From Nemertoderma westbladi (lineage: Eukaryota > Xenacoelomorpha > Nemertodermatida > Nemertodermatidae): a DNA stretch of 42,594 nt. Position numbers and translations under genes: made by a program. The notes under the pieces are model-generated. The model worked only from the letters and a program-made list of their open reading frames with translations. It did no database searches and was not told where the DNA came from. Of this stretch, positions 1 to 9,747 are shown piece by piece. The DNA lies in assembly GCA_032718475.1 (NCBI GenBank), contig JAUCBJ010008960.1:1-42594 (forward strand), in the 5' to 3' direction. The first letter of the stretch is position 1. Each line of letters starts with the position of its first letter.

Positions 1-1840
1 GCTAACAATCGAAACTAAAGGAAAATATACTTCCTACTGTAAGGGTCCAGTAGTATACCGCTTACCAGATCCTAGTAACGATGTATCTTACTATGAGACT
101 CTAGTAATGTATACGGGCTCGTACAGTATCTGACAACAAATCCCAGTCCAGGATATCTAAACAAACAGATACAGTACACAAACGACTACTGGCGAGGAAT
201 AGAGCCTTGTATCTATTCTATGTACGTGAGCGGGTCTAATGCCTACGTACTAGACAGAAGGATACCTGTCCTCTAACCGGTGAGGCAGATGTACAGTTAC
301 CGTAACAGACCAAACTCACGGGAAAACAATCCCCGCGCAGCGAATCCTAACTATCACTGACAGTCCTAAATACAGTAACTTGCCGCGGTGTGATTTATAT
401 GGTTTATATACGAGCTAGTGGGTTAACAGACCTAGCGTAACAACACTGACAGTCCTAAATCAGTCGAAAAGGGGTCGTACCTAAATGTAACAATAACTGA
501 TCCCCCTGTATGAAATCAGTCTAAAAGGTCAGGCCTAAATGTAACAATACCGTTGTCCAGACAAACAACAGTTTAATAACGAAAGTGAAATACTCCTTAT
601 TTTGCCGCAACTAAATCAGATCCTAATTTTACAAATACAGATAATTTCCACCTAAAGTAATGTATAGTACGCTATAGCTAGTAGAACTTTAAGGGCGATA
701 TGTTTTAGGGCGTGTGTGTGTGGGTGTGTTACAAATAAAACAATTTCGTGTAATTCCTTTTACTAGGTTTTAGTGATTTTCTGACTAAATGATACCGTGC
801 GCTAGCTACTAAAATAAACTAGTCGCGTTTGTAGAACTTTATACTCACAAATGACGTCAAAGCTCTCTCCTTCCTATCCACAACCCAATGGGCAACCACA
901 ATGTTAGTAACTACACCCGTGATCGGCACTAATACCAGATTCTGGTTGTAAGATAAGAATAGGGGTTAATCGCTACCGTACGTTAGCTGATCTGGTATAC
1001 TAATTTAATTCTAGAACTTTGTTGCTGCGGTAGTTAGCAGCAATACCTATCAGTACGTGGCAAGGCGCGGTAGGATATTAATAAACCTCCCTAGGCCAAG
1101 CAGTGTGCCGGTAGCAGAAATACTCCTTGCCTGATCAAATAGCTAACTCCAGACAGGGGGGGGGGGGGGGGTACTAATGTACGTTCTACAAAGCGAACCG
1201 GTACCAAACAGTCAGTGCTACGAATCACTAAATTATGGAACATATGCTGTCCATACCTAATATGTACTCGCGTACTGACGAATGGCAATAGTTCGCACCT
1301 GTAGGAAGTACAGGTTAACCCAGGGGTTCGTAGGACTTGACAAAGGGGGGGGGGGGTTGTCTGGATATAATTATTTGATCCTAAATTTGCGGCGTCCAGT
1401 GCGGTGTCACGCTTACCCTGATCTATAGGTCTTACGGCGGGCAAGGGCGTCGAACAAAGTCTTACCTTCTCACAAAGCGGGCGCTGCATAGCAAGTGGAG
1501 TATTTCGAAGGGGCAAAGGGGGTGCGCGGTCGATCCAATGTGGGCGCTAGCGTGTTGTGGACATCCCTTCCCTGCGTTGCTTACGGCCTAACGATCTAGG
1601 CTGCCATCTCCCTGGTGTTCGGCTGTCCCGAAGTCGGACCAAAAGAAAACATGTCAGGAAATTGCAGTATATTTACAGTTTTACAAAGAATTATCAAACG
1701 AAGTTTCAACAAGAAACCGAATAAACTAATTTTAAAATAATATCAGGGTGGTTTACAAAGGAAGTGAAGGGTGATAATAACGACAGTAAGAGTGTGTTAT
1801 AAGGTGATAACCGAAGGCAAACCGGCCTTTTTATACTAGA
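1..1840. other. Non-coding stretch with short recurring words and two poly-G runs
   Basis: I recognise no gene here. Short phrases recur: 'actgacagtcctaaat' near 355 and 445, 'cctaaatgtaacaat' near 480 and 535, and 'tagaacttt' near 682, 831 and 1013. Two G homopolymers occur, 16 G at 1156-1171 and 12 G at 1345-1356. A 141-codon minus-strand frame at 1091-1516 runs through both of them, but its proline runs come only from the G tracts, so I do not call it a gene. Confidence 0.5.
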
Positions 1841-2070
1841 AATTGCACATGGAAACTAAACAGAATTTTCCACAGCTTCACCATTGAGCAATGAAGTGCT
1901 TCGTGCTCTATGATTGGCCCAGCTCATCGTTCAACGCAGTCCGGCCCTTACACTAAATCTGGGACATGGAATCCTAACAGAATTTTCCACTGCCTCACAT
2001 TTGAGCAATAAGATAATTTATGCCCTATGATTGGCCTGGCTCATTATTCGCTACGCTGTACGCTTCTCAT
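1839..2070. repeat. Diverged tandem duplication, about 117 bp, two copies
   Basis: Two copies share 'acatgga', 'aacagaattttccac', 'ttgagcaat' and 'ctatgattggcc' in the same order, with a period of about 117 bp (acatgga at 1847 and 1964). Both contain an ATTGGCC (inverted CCAAT-box-like) word, and a third 'cattggcc' follows at about 2070. The duplication is direct and diverged. Any regulatory role is inference. Confidence 0.65.
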
Positions 2071-2122
2071 TGGCCTACCAATTAGCACCACACGAAAATA
2101 AATGGCCCCAAAATACAAATTT

Positions 2123-2197
2123 CCCGACTGTGATTCGAACTCGTAACCTACGTAATGTAACCAACGCCTTAACCATCTGACCACTACGCCACGAGAG
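2123..2197 (-). repeat. tRNA-derived short repeat (SINE-like)
   Basis: On the minus strand a pol III A-box-like word (TGGCGTAGTGG) is followed about 45 nt later by a B-box-like word (GAGTTCGAATC), with tRNA-like spacing. The segment ends in CAGTCGGG, which does not pair convincingly with the 5' side, so no good acceptor stem forms. I therefore read it as a tRNA-derived SINE head or a tRNA pseudogene, not a functional tRNA. Three other tRNA-like segments occur in the window (near 18.1, 25.3 and 35.6 kb). Confidence 0.6.
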
Positions 2198-2239
2198 TAC
2201 CTAAGGGTTTTATGTGTACAAATATGAATAGGCATATTA

Positions 2240-3800
2240 CATTACTGTAACTTAATCAAAATACGTCGGATTTTCAAAAGTTTTTACGTTAAAGTTAAAC
2301 TACAAATGCTACCTTAGTGAAATAATTCATCAGTAGTAGTATTCATTTAACATATACATATACATAACATATATATTTATTATTTATTTATTTATTTATT
2401 TATTTATATAATATTTATTTAATATTTATTCATTTATATAACATATACTGTATTCATCGTATCCATGTTAATAATAATAAGTTAAATGTAATAATAATAA
2501 TAATAATAATAAGTTAAATATAACTAAATTTTCTATTGTGGGTTCTTGTTTATAATTACAGTTCTAAACAATCCAGATGGGTTTTATGTTTACTTAAATG
2601 TGTATTATAATGTACCTGTATAAATAGCTACAAGTAGTTATGGGTGGCGTGAGAGGTCTAAAGGACAGGTCCTTGGTTGGATTAGAGCATGATTGTCAGT
2701 AGCTGTGGTGCGGGCGACGGGTCTTTGTGTCTGGGAGGGAGGCGGCCATGGCGGTCTCTATAGGACTGTAAGATGGGGCGGGAATGTGTAGCCAGTGGTA
2801 TTAATCCTAAGAAACCGGTGTAGAAATTGTTTCTTTCAGTTGGGTTTTATTGCCGTGATTTATATTTGTAAAATTTATATTTTGTTAGAAATTAGTCATT
2901 CTTTGTATGGCTAACTATTTAAATTAGATTTATCAAATATAATTATTGTGTTTTACTTTGTGTATCAATGTTTGTTGTATCGGTTTCTACTAGGCCCTAC
3001 TTGTTTGTAATGAAATATTTATCACTACTAAAATTGGAAAAAAAAACGTATCCATAGCAACCACATCCAATACTGTTTACATTGAAATAACTTTATTCTC
3101 TCTATTTTATATCATAACAATATAAAAAAAACAAATACTCTTGAGCTTTGTGTCACAATTTTCAGCCTATTCATACGTTGTATGCTCATACAACCCTTAT
3201 CCACAGTTCTAGGAGTCTACTTCGATATGCACGATTATATTACAGCTCTCACATCATCTAAATTGTTTTGGTATGAAAACTCGCTGGCAACATTAGTGGC
3301 GGCCTCAACCATAATAATTAAAACTGTCATGTAACCCTAAGTCATAATCTAAAAAAATTTATTAACGTTTTTTATTAAAATTTATTACATTAACAGACAG
3401 ACAGACACACGTTGCGATGGAATTTTTATATATCTGTATTATAGCTGTATATACTGTAATTCTAAATTCGCTTAATTTATTGTTTTCGTTCACGGTCATA
3501 TTGACATTGTATCAATTATTTCGGTATTGTGTTGGGGTGTATGTGTAGATTTTGCTCAAATTCCGCAAACTTTTCTACTTCGTTGAACTTTCGACCCGCA
3601 CTCTAAACATATTTAATAAAATTTGTATAAATTCAACAAAAATATTTTCACGTTGTCTTATTTTTATTATTTGTTTACTTTTTGCCGGGAAAAGAGTAAA
3701 AGAAATGCAATCCTGGGTTACTATTCCCTATGGAAAAATGATGTTCTCTTTTTTCCCCGCTTTTACGGCATTCGAGCAAAAATAACAATTTAATTTATTT
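2240..3800. other. AT-rich intergenic DNA with simple repeats
   Basis: This stretch contains (TTTA)n-type repeats at about 2375-2410, (TAA)n at about 2465-2515 and a short GACA repeat near 3398. A locally GC-richer patch at 2640-2800 has no convincing reading frame. The 77-codon frame at 3552-3785 is low-complexity and matches nothing I know. Confidence 0.5.
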
Positions 3801-3808
3801 TATAACAG

Positions 3809-3985
3809 GACGCAATAGCTATCCTCCGTGAATTCAAAAACCTGATGCATCCCTTCATCACTATAACATTCAATCCAAAATGGCCTGAGATAACCGAGTC
3901 ATTACTCCCGGGTCAACGCGCAGAGGACCGGCCAGATATCGTGTCCCGTGTATTCCGGCTTCGCTGTACATGTAGGCCTAAGTAG
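3809..3985 (+). pseudogene. Helitron Rep/helicase-like domain fragment
   Basis: A frame open from the CAG at 3806-3808 to the TAG at 3983-3985 encodes 58 residues containing PFITITFNPKWPEI, then LLPGQ, then DRPDIVSRVF. This matches the Helitron_like_N (rolling-circle Rep) pattern, in which (L/F)FIT(F/M)T(C)NP.WPEI is followed by DRPD(I/L)V.RVF. Helitron transposases are normally over 1000 residues and end in a PIF1-like helicase; neither the upstream nor the helicase part is visible here. The frame begins right after an acceptor-like 'ttttataacag', so it may be one exon or a truncated fragment. I read it as a dead Helitron remnant. Confidence 0.7.
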
Positions 3986-4470
3986 TACAGTATTTAGTAG
4001 TTTAGTTTAGTTATTTTATACACAATAATGTAGTCCTAAGTTACTTAATATATAATAAAAACTGGAAAAATCCCCTTATAAATAGATTATTTGTAGTGAT
4101 ATGTTTTAGTACTTAGCAGGTGAACTAACTGTTCAAGAGTATAGAAATTAATAGAATAAAAATTACATGAACTCTCAAACTAAAAACTAACTGATATAGT
4201 TATTATGATAAAGAAAAAGGTAAATAGTGGTACATATTATTGCTTTAAATAAATATTACTATTATTGAACCCTGAATGATCGCAATTATGTTTGAATTTT
4301 ACTTTTATAAAGTCGAATTTTTATAGTTACGAAAATTATGATTATATTAAAATTATTTTATGGTTACTACTTTGAACTCATCCCAGGTTATTAACATTCT
4401 TCAACTAGATCAATCACATAGTAATAATCACCCTACAACGAATGGAAATCAATCACTTCGATCTTGTCCT
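3986..4470. other. AT-rich intergenic DNA, nothing recognised
   Basis: The sequence is low in complexity with no conserved reading frame, RNA or repeat that I can support. It separates the Helitron fragment from the minus-strand F-box locus. Confidence 0.4.
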
Positions 4471-4471
4471 T

Positions 4472-5501
4472 TCACTGAGCATTCAGCACACCTAACGCAG
4501 CTCCATTATCCCTAACCTTGAAACCGATGTGGCACTTCTTTAGTTCCGGAGTAATTTGGTGATGGTATGTAAGTAACTACAGAACAAGTAACATTTAAGT
4601 ATAATATTATACGAACGGGCGTTAAAAGAGCTCCAATTGTTTTCTAACTCATATCCTGTTTTTATAATCTCAACATTGACAGAGGAGGACGCCTTTTTAT
4701 AAATCGAATAACCGATTGGAAGTCTAATGTGCCTATGAAATCGAAATCTATGTGAACTGAGAGCTCGGGTTTGGCCATTCTCCATGGGATGCTGTTGCTA
4801 TCATAGGCGAGAGGTTCAATATCAGCTGATTTTCGCGCATAAATGCGCAGCACCAATCTTATGAGAATGAGAGTGAGTGAGAATTCTCTGTAACAAACCG
4901 CGATTCAGGTAATTATAGTTTATACTCAAGTTTGTCAACTTCCCTAGAGTGCTGAGCGGTACCATAGCAGATGAGAAAGGATTTTCTGTGGAAGCGACAG
5001 AAGGGTCAATTAATCCAAATATACCTATCGAGGTGTCTAAGAGACCTGCGGTTGTTTGTAACCAGACACCTTATGAGTCGGTCGGCTTCACTTAGAGGTT
5101 TTATATGGATATAATTTAAAGTTAGTTTTTCTAGAACTTTCTGTGAATCTGAATAAATTCATTGAGATGGTGATACAGTCCAACATGGTGCTGTTAGGGT
5201 TATATTCACATGATCTCCCGTATAAAGTGAATTGCGTTTAGTTGCAATTCCTTGAGATGGGTCATTGATTGAATGACGTCATTTATAAACTGTTGCATTA
5301 CATCGACGACAGACATTATCGACGACAGGTTTCGCCAGCGGACAAACGGTCGCGTTCTAGTAGGAAACTGAACAAATGGATAAGTATTTCTTGCGGGAGG
5401 AGCCATTGCCAATCAGACCCTTCGATTTCATCGCCGGGGTGATATCGTTGTCGCTCTAATTGTTCGTCGTCGCTCTGACTGGAATAGTACATTATCAACA
5501 A
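4472..5501 (-). pseudogene. F-box protein locus, broken or spliced (FBXO33/39-like?)
   Basis: On the minus strand, 5501-5316 encodes an F-box-like segment: LPQEILIHLFSFL, then ERDRLSAGETCRR. The expected next residue W is missing and a stop follows, beside a 16-bp imperfect duplication at about 5293-5326. In another frame 5295-5206 reads MTHLKELQLNAI, which is leucine-rich-repeat-like. Then 4856-4662 reads WRMAKPELSVHIDFDF and IRFIKRRPPLSMLRL, and 4576-4472 reads ITPELKKCHIGFKV up to a stop, directly after a good acceptor (ttgttctgtag). The order F-box, LRR-like, then a PEL.V...D..F block resembles FBXO33/FBXO39-type proteins. It could be a multi-exon gene with short introns or a pseudogene with frameshifts. 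The F-box is the firmest part and the subfamily is a guess. Confidence 0.5.
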
Positions 5502-5786
5502 GCTTTTGGATAATGAAAGTAATTACTTAAAAAGTAATCGTCATTAGGTTTGTAGATTACGAAACTGTTATGCAACTGTAGACCACAAACTGTAGGTACT
5601 GTATAATAGTATAATACAGTAGTTACATAGTTGTGATAGTATAATAGTTTACAAATTGGTGTTGATAATAATTGTGAACATTTTTTAAGAAAACGTGATG
5701 GTTTTGGGGAACCAAAACAATAAGCGAAAGTTAACACATGGTACATTATTATGCAGGTTATTTCCCTTAAGGTAAAGGAACCTTTA

Positions 5787-5859
5787 CGCGAGTTTACCAT
5801 TGCACAGCCTAGCACCTCCTTTATGCGACTCTACCATTGCACAGCCCAGCACCTCATCC
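5787..5859. repeat. 37-bp tandem duplication
   Basis: Two adjacent copies share 'taccattgcacagcc(t/c)agcacctc' with few differences. Just upstream, GTAAAGG-AA-CCTTTAC (about 5772-5787) can form a short hairpin. No function can be read from this. Confidence 0.7.
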
Positions 5860-6645
5860 TTCCTTCGAATGTGTTCGGGAAATATTTGCGGGATTATGAA
5901 TCACTGATACTATACAGTGAATGAACATACAGTAGCAATAAAAAATATGTTCAGTTCAGTATGTATTGTAAAGTAGAGTTTCATACCAAGTACTGTGTAG
6001 CTTTAAAGTACACATGCCCACATGCGTTTATCTGAATCGCACCAATATTTCTTGCTTATCACTTTAAATTTTCCTGTGACTCACTTCACTCCATGATACA
6101 AAGGCACAGTTTATGCCTTAGTAGACACACCGACCTTTGATCAATTTCGCGCTTGTTATCCTAAAGTTAGACAAAACCTTTCTCTTGGGATTATTTGGTT
6201 GTGTGGAGTTGGGGTTTCTGTGGGTGTAGTTGCTAGGCTACCGATGTAAACACAAGGCAGTAAGTTGTACAGTAATTACTACTGTAAAAAACTGTGCTTT
6301 GTTTAGGTCTGGTACCGGTACATGGGGATGAAATCAGCAATCAAATATGCTTACTATATAAATAAGGACATCCTAAAAAAATACTTTATTAGAAGGTAAT
6401 AGTTATTGTCCGTCCATCATAACAATCAATCAGTTGTTCTCGATTTATTTTTAGTATTTTTTTTATGAAATTTATGCTAATTTGTACTGTACCTTACATT
6501 TTTATTGTTTGCCGTGACTAACTATTTTTATGTTATTTGTACTGTTTGTGATATTATTATAGTTCGTGGCGATTGTAATACCGGTATTTTTTAATTGTTA
6601 TGCTATTTTTACTGCTCATTGTTACAGTTGTTAAGCCTATATTGT
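5860..6645. other. AT-rich intergenic DNA with a degenerate T-rich array
   Basis: No gene is seen. From about 6470, loosely repeated phrases such as 'tatgctatttgtactgtttgtgat' recur and resume after 9512. The TIR element at 6646-9511 therefore appears to have inserted into this pre-existing degenerate array. A GGTACCGGTACA word lies near 6311. Confidence 0.45.
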
Positions 6646-6658
6646 CAGTCGGGCACTT

Positions 6659-6933
6659 TGTCAATATTGACATGTGTCAATATTGACAGGTAGAGCTAGT
6701 TTCTCCAGGATGGGGCATGTCAAAATTGACATGGACATGTCAATATTGACATTTTTTTAACTGACGTGTTCAAATATTTCCAGACGTGTTTTTTAAATAT
6801 AAAAATCGAAATTATAAGTAAATTAGAAACTTCTGACCGTGTGGAAATTTTTTTCACCGTGTGTGCCGTTTAGTTAATATAAATACTTAAAGTTTTTCTC
6901 ATGTTAAAATTGACATACATGTCAAAATTGACA
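6659..6933. repeat. Left subterminal array of 14-bp palindromes
   Basis: Copies of TGTCAATATTGACA or its A/T variant TGTCAAAATTGACA lie at 6659-6672, 6675-6688, 6718-6731, 6738-6751 and 6920-6933, with a one-mismatch copy (TGTTAAAATTGACA) at 6902-6915. The first is embedded in the TIR. Arrays of short motifs near transposon ends are often transposase-binding sites; that role is inferred here. Confidence 0.85.
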
Positions 6934-7212
6934 TGTAATGATGAGAACATAAGTGTGGGGTTAGGCTGTAGGCCACGCCACCCTATAGAGTATACTATAA
7001 CTAGGGCTCAACAGAAGCTTCGGCTTCGGTTCGGGCCGAAGTTTGGAAATTTTGGTTCGGTTCGGCTTCTGCAATTGATACTGCAGAAGCCCGGAGCAAA
7101 CTTTGCTAAATATTCCAAGTATTACATTGACTGATTGAGCTAAGACCAGAAGACAGTAAGACTAATCAATCTGTCCATCGTTGTACAAATTAATTTTGGG
7201 GTGTAAACGTTA

Positions 7213-8272
7213 AGCAGACACTGGTGCAGAGCAGACAGTCTGACAGTGGTGCAGAGCAGACAGTGATGCAGACACCTGGTGCAGACAGTGGTGCAGACAG
7301 TGATGCAGACAGTGATGCAGACACCTGGTGCAGACACTGGTGAAGACAGTGGTGCAGACAGTGGTGCAGACAGTGGTGCGGACACTGGTGCAGACAGTGG
7401 TGCAGACACCTGGTGCAGACAGTGGTGCAGACACTGGTGCAGACAGTGGTGCAGACAGTGGTGCAGACAGTGGTGCGGACACTGGTGCAGACAATGGTGC
7501 AGACACCTGGTGCATACAGTGGTGCAGACAGTGGTGCAGACAGTGGTGCAGACACTGGTGCAGACTTTGGTGCAGACAGTGGTGCGGACACTGGTGCAGA
7601 CAGTGGTGCAGACACCTGGTGCAGAAAGTGGTGCAGACACCTGGTGCAGACAGTGGTGCAGACAGTGGTGCAGACACTGGTGCAGACAGTGGTGCAGACA
7701 CTGGTGCAGACAGTGGTGCAGACACTGGTGCGGACACTGGTGCAGACAATGGTGCAGACAGTGGTGCAGACACCTGGTGCAGACAGTGGTGCAGATAGTG
7801 GTGCAGACACTGGTGCAGACTTTGGTGCAGACAGTGGTGCAGACAGTGGTGCAGACACTGGTGCAGACACTGGTGCAGACATTGGTGCAGACAGTGGTGC
7901 GGACACTGGTGCAAACAGTGGTGCAGACAGTGGTGCAGACACTGGTGCAGACACTGGTGCAGACATTGGTGCAGACACTGGTGCAGACAGTGGTGCGGAC
8001 ACTGGCTGACTGGTGCAGACAGTGGTGCAGACAGGGGTGCAGACACCTGGTGCAGACAGTGGTGCAGACAGTGGTGCAGACAGTGATGCAGACAGTGATG
8101 CAGACACTGGTACAGACATTGGTGCAGACAGTGGTGGAGACAGTGGTGCGGACACTGGTGCAGACAGTGGTGCAGACACCTGGTGCAGACAGTGGTGCAG
8201 ACACTGGTGCAGACAGTGGTGCAGACACTGGTGCAGACACTGGTGCAGACAGTGGTGCAGACACATGCATCA
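7213..8272. repeat. 12-bp GTGCAGACAGTG-type minisatellite, about 1.06 kb
   Basis: Roughly 85-90 units of a 12-bp repeat (GGTGCAGACAGT with variants CACTGGTGCAGA and CACCTGGTGCAGA) fill this interval inside the TIR element. Because the unit length is a multiple of three and lacks stop codons in most phases, several frames stay open on both strands. These give repetitive Gly-Ala-Asp-Ser, Gln-Thr-Val, Cys-Arg-Gln-Trp, Cys-Thr-Thr-Val or Ser-Ala-Pro peptides. This openness is a property of the repeat and is not evidence for a protein. Confidence 0.95.
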
Positions 8273-8279
8273 TGCTGCA

Positions 8280-9115
8280 TGAAGGCCTTTTAGCAGTTTC
8301 AACAGCCCTTTTCAGCATTTTTCATGCTGCACGAAGGCATCTGAACAGTTTCAACAGCTATTTTCAGCATTCTCATATTGCACAAAGCCCTCTGAACAAC
8401 TTCAAATGTTATTTTTTAGCATTTATGCTGCATGAAGGACTTTGAACAGTTTTATAACTTTCAACAGCAATTTTCAGCTTTTCTCATGTTGCACGAAGCC
8501 ATCTGAACAATTTCAACTGTTATTTTCAGCATTTATCATGCTGCATGAAGAACTCTGTGAACAGTTTTATCAACTCTTTTCAGTATTTCACATTCTGTGC
8601 GAAGGCCTGAAAGCTTCAAAACTTATTTTCAGTCTTTCTCAAGCTGCTCGAAGACCTCTGAACAGTTTCAACAGCTCTTTTCAGCATTTTTCATGCTGCA
8701 CGAAGGCATCTGAACAGTTTCAACAGCTATTTTCAGCATTCTCATATTGCACAAAGCCCTCTGAACAACTTCAAATGTTATTTTTTAGCATTTATGCTGC
8801 ATGAAGGACTTTGAACAGTTTTATAACTTTCAACAGCAATTTTCAGCTTTTCTCATGTTGCACGAAGCCATCTGAACAATTTCAACTGTTATTTTCAGCA
8901 TTTATCATGCTGCATGAAGAACTCTGTGAACAGTTTTATCAACTCTTTTCAGTATTTCACATTCTGTGCGAAGGCCTGAAAGCTTCAAAACTTATTTTCA
9001 GTCTTTCTCAAGCTGCTCGAAGACCTCTGAACAATTTCAACTGCACTTTTCAGCATTTATCATGCTGCACAAAGGACTCTGCGAATAGTTTCAAAAGCTC
9101 TTTTTTCAATATTTA
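8280..9115. repeat. Higher-order tandem repeat: 369 bp made of about 53-bp units
   Basis: A 369-bp block is repeated almost unchanged (for example 8313 onward against 8682 onward, and 8442 onward against 8811 onward). Each block is itself made of seven diverged units of about 52-55 bp, with the theme TTCAGCATTT..TCATGCTGCACGAAGG..TCTGAACAGTTTCAACAG. Additional partial units flank the two full copies. This is satellite-like higher-order structure inside a transposon. Confidence 0.9.
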
Positions 9116-9247
9116 AAATGCAGCAAGAATGTCTCTAACTAAAGCGTTTTGACAGCTTGTTTCAGTATTTGTGATGCTACTTGACTGCTTGAAGGCCTCT
9201 AAATAGATTTTGGTGGGGTTGAAATGAACATAAGAACCCAGCGTTCA

Positions 9248-9498
9248 TGTCAATATTGACATTAGATGTCAATATTGACATGCAATAAAACATATCATTA
9301 AAATTATTACAAACAACAATATACATTGGTTGGATTCAACAATATTTTAATTAAAATAGATATTCTCTTTACAAAAAAACATTTTCTACTTTTCAAATCA
9401 CAATATTTAAAAAATTTATGATCAAAACATGTCAATATTGACATCATGTCAATTTTGACATGGAACATGTCAATATTGACAACATGTCAATATTGACA
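9248..9498. repeat. Right subterminal array of 14-bp palindromes
   Basis: Copies of TGTCAATATTGACA lie at 9248-9261, 9267-9280, 9430-9443, 9468-9481 and 9485-9498, and TGTCAATTTTGACA lies at 9447-9460. The number (six) mirrors the left array, and the last copy lies in the TIR. The symmetry supports a function in transposition. Confidence 0.85.
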
Positions 9499-9747
9499 AA
9501 GTGCCCGACTGATTGTTTGTGATGACTATGATGTTATCTCTTATTATTCTATTTATACTATTTGCAGATTTGTACTATTTCTTATGCTATACCACGGTAC
9601 AGCGTTAACGTAGACGTAGAAGTAGGCTATTTGAAATTATTGAATTTATTACTTATATTAGTAATTACTAACGTTTGTTAAATAAACTGAAGTTGGCCTA
9701 AATTATTTACTTTTTTTCTGAAACCCACCGTCGTTTAATATATCGCT

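Larger units (their letters stand above)
6646..9511. mobile_element. Non-autonomous TIR DNA transposon with 5-bp TSD
   Basis: The left end CAGTCGGGCACTTTGTCAAT is repeated as its exact reverse complement at the right end (9492-9511). The inverted match continues for about 43 bp with a 1-nt length difference. ATTGT lies immediately outside both ends (6641-6645 and 9512-9516), which is a perfect 5-bp target-site duplication. Six palindromic 14-mers of the TGTCAATATTGACA type lie near each end. No transposase frame is visible; the interior is a minisatellite, a higher-order repeat and a TTCGG-rich patch (about 7012-7070). The element is therefore non-autonomous. The CAG... terminus fits several superfamilies, including hAT clades with short TSDs, and I leave it unassigned. 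Confidence 0.88.

Noticed and set aside
1091-1516. 141-codon minus-strand frame with proline runs
   Set aside because: The proline runs come from poly-G tracts; there is no domain, no orthologous pattern and no splice context.
2123-2197. Functional tRNA gene
   Set aside because: A and B boxes are present, but no convincing acceptor stem forms, and similar decayed segments occur at 18.1, 25.3 and 35.6 kb, so a SINE or pseudogene is more likely.
7140-8445. Large overlapping frames on both strands (up to 392 codons, Cys-rich or Ser-Ala-Pro-rich)
   Set aside because: They are produced entirely by the 12-bp tandem repeat, which is open in several phases on both strands. There is no conserved domain and no independent coding evidence.
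8442-9116. Two near-identical frames of 120 and 101 codons
   Set aside because: They are the same 369-bp higher-order repeat read twice; the peptide has no family resemblance and frame openness is incidental.
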